A stretch of DNA of 64,000 nucleotides from positions 31,475 to 95,474 of the forward strand of contig NZ_JACXAE010000084.1 of the NCBI RefSeq assembly GCF_014698965.1, in the 5' to 3' direction. A model generated the notes under the pieces. It was not told the DNA's origin and made no database searches. It saw only the letters and a list, made by a program, of their open reading frames with translations. Made by a program: the position numbers and the translations under genes. This document shows, piece after piece, positions 26,800 through 33,028 of this stretch (positions are counted from its first letter, which is position 1; every line of letters begins with the position of its first letter). Origin of the DNA: Iningainema tapete BLCC-T55. GTDB lineage: Bacteria; Cyanobacteriota; Cyanobacteriia; Cyanobacteriales; Nostocaceae.

Positions 26800-26965
26800 T
26801 GTCAATTTAACGACCAATAGATAAATTAATTAGTCAATACTACTGACCACAATAGCAAGAGTTACACTGTTTTGAATAGGCGATCGCGAAGTAACTCGAA
26901 AAACTTTGTGATTATTGACTGGAGTCAAGCTCCTCTGGATCGTTGCCATCAATAAAATAAAGGAG
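26800..26965 (-). pseudogene. Duplicated remnant of the MarR gene 3' end and flank
   Basis: This stretch aligns with 27781-27940 over about 150 bp by eye. The last part, about 26925-26965, corresponds to the MarR C-terminus: read on the minus strand it gives IDGNDPEEL against the MarR ending DDDNDPQELG. The remainder matches the downstream flank. The rest of the copied MarR gene is missing, so this is a relic of a segmental duplication. Confidence 0.75.
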
Positions 26966-26994
26966 GTCGCTTCTCCCAAATCCTCTTGAGTAAA

Positions 26995-27450
26995 TTACAG
27001 AAAGTATTTCAACTGAATCTGAATGTTGGTACTTTGACCTGCGACAAAAATTGCTGCGTCTTTAAACTTAGGTGGTCCCGTGCGAATCTTTGGATTGCGA
27101 GAGAACCCAAATCCCTCTTTTGGGATGCCAAAGAAACCGCTATTTAGAGTGCCATCCTCGTTGACATCATGAATGACTGCAACAGCATAACTTCCCAACT
27201 GTAAATTACTAAATGTTACGGCTACAGGAGCTTCTCCAGCTTTGAGACACCGGGCTTCTATAGCGCGACCGCTTTGATTTGGAAATCCCTGCCCTTCTGA
27301 AAAAAGACTAAGGCAAATTTGTCCTTTCTGATTTCTCAGTCCGCTGACTGTGACGGTTAAGCTATTGCTTGAAACTGCGTTAGTGTGTGATGCAATCATC
27401 AAATTTGCGATTATAGACAACAGTAAAACGTGGACTGAGAATCGTTGCAT
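26995..27450 (-). CDS. DUF2141 secreted protein (copy B)
   Basis: The 151-residue protein resembles copy A closely throughout: N-terminal MQRF and signal peptide, LTVTVSGLRNQKGQICLSLFS, SYAVAVIHDVNEDGTLNSG and GFGFSRNPK, and the end QLKYFL. Both copies have conserved Cys residues. Function is unknown. The genes were probably copied together with flanking DNA. Confidence 0.8.
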   Translation of the reverse strand: MQRFSVHVLLLSIIANLMIASHTNAVSSNSLTVTVSGLRNQKGQICLSLFSEGQGFPNQSGRAIEARCLKAGEAPVAVTFSNLQLGSYAVAVIHDVNEDGTLNSGFFGIPKEGFGFSRNPKIRTGPPKFKDAAIFVAGQSTNIQIQLKYFL

Positions 27451-27497
27451 TATTATTTCCTCTAATACGTTTCAACAAACTTTTGTGCAGTTCCAAA

Positions 27498-27720
27498 TTA
27501 TCTGAATAAACTATAGCCGACTCCCAACAGCAGCCCAACATCTGTGTCTTCTTCGCCAAAGCTCACATTCACCCGACTTGTAAGCGTGACACGCTTGGAG
27601 AGCGGAACATCAATGCCACTAACGAACAATGGATCAACTTCCCAGCCATCAGAGATGTTAATATTCACACCCGCACCGACAAAGGGATAAGCAACTACTT
27701 CATTCGTTGCATGAGGACTC
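27498..27720 (-). pseudogene. C-terminal fragment of an outer-membrane beta-barrel protein
   Basis: Read on the minus strand, about 70 codons are open to a TAA at 27498-27500. They encode alternating strands such as AYPFVGAGVNINISDGWEVD and TLTSRVNVSFGEED, ending GVGYSLFR, with the aromatic or charged end typical of outer-membrane barrels. An in-frame TAG lies upstream and no start codon fits, so it is a remnant. It lies between DUF2141 copy B and the MarR gene. Confidence 0.6.
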
Positions 27721-27895
27721 TAATCTTTGATGGACAGGCAGCGCACGTTGCGAGTCGCAGCAAAACTGAGCAACTGTTTAAGTCAACTCAACAACCAATA
27801 GATAAATCAATTGGTCAATGCTACTGACAATAGCAACAGTTACATTGCAGTTAATGGGCTATCGGGAAATAACTAGAAAAACTTTGCGATTGACT

Positions 27896-28393
27896 TCAGC
27901 CAAGCTCCTGTGGATCGTTGTCGTCATCAATAAAATGAGACGCTAACAATCGATTCATTAAATGATTCAATTGTGTTTGCTCTCCTTCAGATAGAGGAGC
28001 CAGAATTTCTACTTGCACTCGATGAGCCAATTCAAGTGCTTGTGCAAGAACCTCTCGTCCCTTGTCCGTCAACACAATCTCGTGGGCACGGCGATCGCGT
28101 GGACTAGGGGTGCGCTTCACCAGCCCATGCTGCTCCAAATGATCGATATGTTGCACCATTGGCGCTCTGTCAATTCCCATGTGTTGCCCTAGTTCCACTT
28201 GTGAAAGCGATCCAAGTCTGGAGAGCGCGAATAGCATACCGAACTGCTTGGTTTCGATGTCCAGCGCCGCGAGATAATGACTAAACAAGCTGCGAGCTTT
28301 GTCACCCGCTTGGACTAAAAGAAAACTCGTCCAGCTTGCCAATTCCGGATGCAACGGCAAAAACTTAGGTCGTTTGGGAGAACGCTTCTTCAA
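27896..28393 (-). CDS. MarR family transcriptional regulator
   Basis: The 165-residue protein is a typical MarR dimer subunit. The winged helix is at about residues 55-125: LGSLSQVELGQHMGIDRAPMVQHIDHLEQHGLVKRTPSPRDRRAHEIVLTDKG, the family signature with the DRRAHE wing. The ligand is unknown. It is divergent from a small-gene operon (28524-29213). The intergenic region holds two strong inverted repeats, probably its own operators. Confidence 0.92.
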   Translation of the reverse strand: MKKRSPKRPKFLPLHPELASWTSFLLVQAGDKARSLFSHYLAALDIETKQFGMLFALSRLGSLSQVELGQHMGIDRAPMVQHIDHLEQHGLVKRTPSPRDRRAHEIVLTDKGREVLAQALELAHRVQVEILAPLSEGEQTQLNHLMNRLLASHFIDDDNDPQELG

Positions 28394-28440
28394 ACCATCG
28401 AATACTTAACCTCACTTCTAGATTATCACTTTGCTTTTCT

Positions 28441-28459
28441 GGTATATTGTTAATATACC
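28441..28459. promoter_or_regulatory. Perfect inverted repeat, candidate MarR operator 1
   Basis: GGTATATT, a 3-bp centre GTT, and AATATACC make a perfect 19-bp inverted repeat. It lies 48 bp upstream of the MarR start, in the divergent promoter region. Confidence 0.65.
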
Positions 28460-28489
28460 ATATTGTTTATATTTTAAACAATATGGTAT
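28455..28489. promoter_or_regulatory. Perfect inverted repeat with 14-bp arms, candidate MarR operator 2
   Basis: ATACCATATTGTTT (28455-28468) and AAACAATATGGTAT (28476-28489) are exact complements separated by 7 bp. The site overlaps the end of operator 1 by 5 bp, suggesting cooperative or alternative binding. Confidence 0.65.
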
Positions 28490-28523
28490 TTAAACTAATT
28501 AGCTCCTACATAGATAAAACTCT

Positions 28524-28913
28524 ATGAGAGATGTGGTTCCTGCTATCTATCAGCATCTTCAAGCTGAAGATTATCCAGAAGCTTTAGAAATTCTCAACAA
28601 TTTCTACAAAATAAAGGCTGATCGAGATGAGAATAATTGGCTGAAGCATAAATGTGATGCGTGGAAAGCTTTGATATTAGAAAAACAAGAAAGAGATCAA
28701 GAAGCGCTGTCGCTGTATAAATACTTAGCTCAGGTCATGGGAGCAAAGCATACTCTATTTACCTATCTTCAAGTAGATGTGGCTTGTATTTTGCACAAAC
28801 TAGGTAATAATAAAGAAGCTAGGATTGAAATTGAAAAAGCTCTTGAAGAGTCAACCAATAGTTCAATAAGTGACAAGTTAACTGCCCTAAATTTATACGT
28901 ATCTATTTTATAA
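28524..28913 (+). CDS. TPR-like helical protein, function unknown
   Basis: This 129-residue acidic, all-helical protein has TPR-like residues such as EDYPEALEILNNFYKI, ERDQEALSLYKYLAQV and LGNNKEARIEIEKALEES, giving about three helix-turn-helix units. It has no membrane segment. It is followed after 36 bp by an 87-residue gene on the same strand, so they may be an operon. The pair lies opposite the MarR gene and may be under its control. A role in protein-protein interaction is inferred. Confidence 0.65.
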   Translation: MRDVVPAIYQHLQAEDYPEALEILNNFYKIKADRDENNWLKHKCDAWKALILEKQERDQEALSLYKYLAQVMGAKHTLFTYLQVDVACILHKLGNNKEARIEIEKALEESTNSSISDKLTALNLYVSIL

Positions 28914-28949
28914 AACTGTCCCGAACCCCTTGCTACACAGTATCAATTT

Positions 28950-29213
28950 ATGGTAAATAATGTAGCAAATGAACTGGGGATTGAGTTGCAGGATAATGAC
29001 TTGTTAGACTCTATTAATTTTAGTCAGTCAGTCAAAGAATTGTCGCAAAAAAATCGAGAGGCTAACAGAAGATATAGCCAGATGCTGATTGAGCTTGATG
29101 AAATTGAAGATGATAGCCAAGCTGAGTGTTTACTAAGAAATTATATTGCTGAAGAGAATGTTGCTTACTATCGCAGTTTAGCAATGAAAGAATTAGATCA
29201 ATTAGTAGATTAG
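28950..29213 (+). CDS. Small acidic helical protein, function unknown
   Basis: The 87-residue protein is rich in Glu, Asn and Leu, with QSVKELSQKNREANRRYSQMLIELDEIED. It should be a helical bundle or coiled coil. I do not recognise the family. It is 36 bp downstream of the TPR-like gene and probably in the same transcript. Confidence 0.5.
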   Translation: MVNNVANELGIELQDNDLLDSINFSQSVKELSQKNREANRRYSQMLIELDEIEDDSQAECLLRNYIAEENVAYYRSLAMKELDQLVD

Positions 29214-29240
29214 TTAAAATCCTCATAGGAAACTAGTGCT

Positions 29241-29765
29241 TCAGATATGTGACTCTATCCACTCGTAAACTTTCATTCGCGCTGCTGCTCTGTTAAATAG
29301 CTGAATATCCAGTCTTCCTATTCGATTAGCTATAATATCTGCATGTAGCAGTTCATTAACATGCTGATTGACTACACTAGACTCTTTAAGTTGATGCAAA
29401 AGCTTAATTAATTCAGCAAGTTGTTCCTCATTTGGTTCTTGAACATCAAACTCAATTGATGCTCTAAATATCTGTGAACCAAACGTTTGCTTAAACCAGC
29501 GGCCTGCTTCCTGCCCAAGTTGATCTAATAATGCAGAGCGGCGGGTAATTTTACGTTCTGCGATTAAGCGCATCACCTCCTCGTATGTTGCTTGTGTCAT
29601 CAGATTTGACGAACGGAGGGTGCGTGCAACATCTATAAGAAACACGACGTTTTTTAAATTAGACTTGTTGGGTTGAGCAATGAGCATGGCTGAAGGAAAT
29701 ACACTGACAATAAGCATCAGCACTACACTCACTAATAGCTTGGCAAATAAAGATATTAAAGTCAA
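29241..29765 (-). CDS. Secreted or anchored protein of unknown function
   Basis: The 174-residue protein has a long hydrophobic N-terminus (LLVSVVLMLIVSVFPSAMLIAQ), a signal peptide or anchor. The mature part is alpha-helical with ERKITRRSALLDQLGQEAGRWFKQTFG and a C-terminal WIESHI. No family is recognised. It is convergent with the small-gene operon by 28 bp. Confidence 0.55.
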   Translation of the reverse strand: MTLISLFAKLLVSVVLMLIVSVFPSAMLIAQPNKSNLKNVVFLIDVARTLRSSNLMTQATYEEVMRLIAERKITRRSALLDQLGQEAGRWFKQTFGSQIFRASIEFDVQEPNEEQLAELIKLLHQLKESSVVNQHVNELLHADIIANRIGRLDIQLFNRAAARMKVYEWIESHI

Positions 29766-30025
29766 TTTTTTTGAGGATAAACAGTTAGTTATTTAATATA
29801 GCGCTTCTTGTTCGGATGCCATATAGGTAGGGGTACAATAATATGATGCCCTTACAGTATACTAAGTAGTATAGATATTGTCACTTTGATTTCACGCTTA
29901 AGTGGTAGAGGCATCGGCAATTACCCAATCGCCATTTTAGATGGACTTGCTTGGCTGGACAAACTGTGGCAGATGCAGGTTAATTTAGATGAGACACTAG
30001 CTTGTAGCTCCAACTTCTTAAAATT

Positions 30026-30379
30026 ATGTCAAATTTCTTAATGGCAATTTTTCCCTATCGATATGAAGATACATGGGTGTTTGACGATCAAGCTGTGGGA
30101 TTGGAGAGGGAGCCATTTGTGTGTGGAGTACCTGAGATGATTGACAATCTTGTGGAAAATAATCCCAATGCTGATACAGGGTTCAAACTTATATTCTCAC
30201 AGAATCCCTTCCCAGGATATCAAGCAGAGCTGATTCACTCACGGGAGGAGTATGGCGGACACTGGTATTGCTGGCAAGAGAAAGAAAAAGAAGGATGGCT
30301 GTGTCCAGCTTTATTTAAATACTTCGATTTAGTACCAAATAAAATCTATTGCAAAGCTGAAAAACTTAGCAGGAAATAA
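30026..30379 (+). CDS. DUF6717-like small protein
   Basis: The 117-residue protein begins with IFPYRYEDTWVFDDQAVGLEREPFVCGVPEMIDNLVE and has FSQNPFPGYQAELIHSREEYGGHWYCWQ. This conserved pattern is that of DUF6717 (recalled, unknown function), with invariant Cys, Trp and acidic residues. It is cytosolic by sequence. No operon partner is visible. The MITE-like element begins 14 bp after the stop. Confidence 0.7.
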   Translation: MSNFLMAIFPYRYEDTWVFDDQAVGLEREPFVCGVPEMIDNLVENNPNADTGFKLIFSQNPFPGYQAELIHSREEYGGHWYCWQEKEKEGWLCPALFKYFDLVPNKIYCKAEKLSRK

Positions 30380-30825
30380 CATTATAGCGTTTCCTATAGC
30401 AATCCTAAATCATTCGTAAACAACAAGATCCCCGACAACTTTTACGAAGTCGGGGATCTGAGCCTAAGAGCGTGTTTGTAAATCAAATAGGATTGCTATA
30501 GTATGCTCAGGTACAAATTTATCTGTGTTTATCTGTGTTCATCTGTGGTTAATTACTTTTTCGGTGTACCTCACGTCCGTAAGAACCGCTATAATAATGA
30601 CAATATAATATGTAATTTTGCTCAGAGCTACTCCACGGCTATTTCATTTTATTCCTGATCGTCATGTACTCAAGTACATGGCGCGAGTAGCCAAAGTCAG
30701 TTAAAACGGACTGCAACTGAAAATTTTAGTCAGTTTTAACCGCAGCACTAAAAGACTGGAACTTGAGTTATAGGCGAATTGCGATCATAATGAAATAGCC
30801 CTACCTGCGCGAAAAGTTTTGTCAG
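30380..30825. other. Intergenic region with dispersed repeats
   Basis: It holds the MITE-like element at 30394-30501 and a common dispersed repeat just after it (ATCTGTGTTCATCTGTGG form, about 30519-30550). No gene is visible in the rest. Confidence 0.6.
30394..30501. mobile_element. MITE-like element with terminal inverted repeats
   Basis: The 108-bp element has ends CTATAGCAATCCT (30394-30406) and AGGATTGCTATAG (30489-30501), perfect inverted repeats. An internal hairpin has AGATCCCCGAC (30426-30436) and GTCGGGGATCT (30449-30459). It has no coding capacity. The same internal hairpin sequence occurs at 57770-57798. Confidence 0.75.
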
Positions 30826-31095
30826 TCAATCAACTTTGACATTATCATTTATCAAAACATTGTAAAAGCGATCGCTAAGTTCTGCATCAACTTGACTAAC
30901 ATCTTGCCATTCTTGACTGAAGTGAACCAATTTTTTCGCTTCATCTAAAGATATTTTTTTAATTTCTTTTAGTATTACAATTGACTGAGTTTTTGAACAT
31001 CCATGTTTTCTTAAAAAGCTAAGGATCAACTCTAAATCTTTACCTTCTGCCAGCATATGCTGAGAAGATTCAACCAATAATTCTGTACTTTCCAT
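30826..31095 (-). CDS. Small protein with L7/L12-like helical C-terminus
   Basis: The 89-residue protein starts at the ATG at 31095, which has AGGAG 7 nt upstream. The residues ILKEIKKISLDEAKKLVHFSQEW resemble the ribosomal L7/L12 C-terminal-like fold seen in small bacterial proteins. Its role is unknown; an immunity or regulatory role is possible because it sits in an accessory region. It lies 22 bp from the next gene on the same strand (31118-31441) and may share its transcript. Confidence 0.5.
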   Translation of the reverse strand: MESTELLVESSQHMLAEGKDLELILSFLRKHGCSKTQSIVILKEIKKISLDEAKKLVHFSQEWQDVSQVDAELSDRFYNVLINDNVKVD

Positions 31096-31117
31096 CAAAT
31101 TTCTCCTAATTGTATTT

Positions 31118-31441
31118 TTAGATTTTTGTTAGCTCAATATCTATGTTCACATTTTTTCCCACATTAGCCCCACTGACTCGTTTCCCAGTAATTTGTAATC
31201 TTTCAAACCCAGCAGCTTTTGCCTCTTGTACCAATTGATTTTTCAACTCTAGTACTTCTCTAGTTGATAATTCAAATTTCCGAACATCTTTTGGAAAGAT
31301 AGATATATTCTTCAGCTTAAGTGTTTTTCCTTCAATACTTACCTCTGCCGCTACTTCCAGAGAACCTTGAGAAGTTGAAAATTCCTTTAAAAGAACTTCT
31401 TCATCCCCAAAACCACTAAAACTACTAGGATTGTTCAGCAT
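31118..31441 (-). CDS. Unknown protein, possible toxin-domain fragment
   Basis: The 107-residue reading starts at the ATG at 31441. It has a beta-rich N-terminus and a C-terminal stretch LKNQLVQEAKAAGFERLQITGKRVSGANVGKNVNIDIELTKI. This sort of ending resembles C-terminal toxin domains of polymorphic toxins, but I cannot assign a family. The neighbour at 30826-31095 could be its immunity partner. That reading is speculative. Confidence 0.45.
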   Translation of the reverse strand: MLNNPSSFSGFGDEEVLLKEFSTSQGSLEVAAEVSIEGKTLKLKNISIFPKDVRKFELSTREVLELKNQLVQEAKAAGFERLQITGKRVSGANVGKNVNIDIELTKI

Positions 31442-31707
31442 TATGTACCAGAATACCTGCAATAAAATTTATAACAGGAAGTGAGAACTGATGACGCTTT
31501 TCTCCTCTTTTTCGTCAGGACATCTGTATTAACAACAGATAACCTTCCATTCTTTTATACCTGTACATTTGCTTTTTCCTTTCGCGTCTGGTTAGAGATA
31601 TTTCCCCATCTTTAATTATGGCTTGTTAGACGATTTCGTGAATAGTATCTGTAGAAGGCGTTTTGTAAATTATATTAAGTAAATATCCTCACCAAACCGC
31701 CCATCTA

Positions 31708-32019
31708 TCATATTTTTCCGCAACAACCTGTATCATTGAGCCGGAACATAGTAAGCTTTGGCTCATGACTGTAACCATATGCCTCTAAAACTTTTTTTGT
31801 CACTCCATCAAAAGTTGGGTCAATAATATACTCTTGGGTATCCGGGTCTATGGCAATATACCAGTTATGGTGAGCCTCAATCAAACTAGGACGCAGGCGA
31901 TCAAAAATAACGCGACATCGCGCCGCTAGCTCTAAGCGCTGTTGCTGACGACTAGCTAATTCTTCCGATGAAATTGGCTTGCGGGGCAAGGTACTGCGTC
32001 GCGGTAGTTGTTGTGTCAT
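31708..32019 (-). CDS. Conserved small cyanobacterial protein near a VapBC locus
   Basis: The protein is 103 residues from the ATG at 32019 (MTQQLPRRSTLP), preferred over the longer reading from 32145. The core NWYIAIDPDTQEYIIDPTFDGVTKKV is followed by RLNDTGCCGKI. A similar small family is common in cyanobacteria near toxin genes; the role is unknown. It is divergent from the VapBC-like genes by about 130 bp. Confidence 0.55.
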   Translation of the reverse strand: MTQQLPRRSTLPRKPISSEELASRQQQRLELAARCRVIFDRLRPSLIEAHHNWYIAIDPDTQEYIIDPTFDGVTKKVLEAYGYSHEPKLTMFRLNDTGCCGKI

Positions 32020-32152
32020 GGTAATTTGCCAAAAGTGATTTTTCCTTGGTATTAACCTACAGTTAGCGTTGAAGACTAAGTGCTGAATTTCCCTTTTAAG
32101 ATTGTAAAATAAAGAAGTCGAGAAGATAGGTAATACAAACAGCAAGGTACTG

Positions 32153-32443
32153 ATGACTTACCCGGAACTGCGTCAAAAAATCGAACAGCAACTAGCCCAA
32201 CTTCCACCCGATCAACTTTTTCTAGTCAGTGACTTCCTTGATTCCCTCCAAGGCAAAAGTACTACTAGTGAACACTCACTCCATCGGGTTGAACAGTCCG
32301 ATCCGTGGGTTGAATTTGCTGGTATGTTCAAAGACGACCCGCTCTTTGATGAATTTGTAGAGGATATGGCTGCTTATCGACGTGAACTGGATGCTGAAGT
32401 TGCTGCTAATGAGATCATTTCAGAGGAGCGCCAATCAGTGTGA
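32153..32443 (+). CDS. Antitoxin-like protein, partner of a PIN toxin
   Basis: The 96-residue acidic protein starts MTYPELRQKIEQQLAQLPPDQLFLVSDFLDSLQG and ends with an acidic tail. It overlaps the next gene by 4 bp (GTGA), which is typical of antitoxin-toxin operons. The N-terminal helical pattern is common in cyanobacterial antitoxins. It should bind and block the PIN protein and repress its own promoter. Confidence 0.7.
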   Translation: MTYPELRQKIEQQLAQLPPDQLFLVSDFLDSLQGKSTTSEHSLHRVEQSDPWVEFAGMFKDDPLFDEFVEDMAAYRRELDAEVAANEIISEERQSV

Positions 32444-32862
32444 GTCGATATATCCTAGATACTGATCATGTTACTCTGTTCCAACATAATAACTCCAAAA
32501 TTATACAACGTGCCAGAACTGTTGGTAGTTCAAACATATTTGTTACAATTATCACGCTTGAAGAGCAATTGAGAGGAAGACTAGCAGGCATTAGTAGAGC
32601 GGCTACAAAACCGGAGCAGTTCCCAGTTGCTTATCACAACCTCCGAAGAACTTTGGTTTATTTTTGTAGTGTGAATTTGCTGGATTTTGATGATGAAGCA
32701 TATAACTGCTACCAGAATCTGCGGCAGCAAAAAATTCGCATAGGTACACAAGACCTGAAAATCGCTGCCATTGCTATAGCTAATCGGACAATCCTTGTTA
32801 CACGCAATCAGCAGGACTTTAGCAAAGTTCCTGATTTAGCACTATTAGATTGGACGGAGTAA
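32440..32862 (+). CDS. VapC-type PIN-domain ribonuclease toxin
   Basis: The 140-residue PIN domain starts with GTG and has acidic residues in YILDTDHVTLF (Asp6 and Asp8), then ITLEEQLRG (Glu44) and RIGTQDLKIAAIAI (Asp). These correspond to the metal-binding quartet of PIN endonucleases. It overlaps the antitoxin gene by 4 bp. VapC toxins cleave RNA; the target here is not known. Confidence 0.85.
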   Translation: MSRYILDTDHVTLFQHNNSKIIQRARTVGSSNIFVTIITLEEQLRGRLAGISRAATKPEQFPVAYHNLRRTLVYFCSVNLLDFDDEAYNCYQNLRQQKIRIGTQDLKIAAIAIANRTILVTRNQQDFSKVPDLALLDWTE

Positions 32863-33028
32863 TCATATTCCAGTATAAGTACGTAATTATAAATCGATTA
32901 TCAGCAAAATTGCGTATATTTATCGTTATCAAATCACAACTAGCCAGCCATGCTTGAGTAGAAGTGAGGAAGTATACACGCGCCTTCTTTGGCTATTCCC
33001 ATTCCGCTACGCCTGTACTAGTAACACA

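Noticed and set aside
32954..33028. Longer exporter start at TTG 32954
   Set aside because: The added 25 residues (with LLWLFPFRYA) look like dispersed-repeat translation, and a good ATG follows at 33029.
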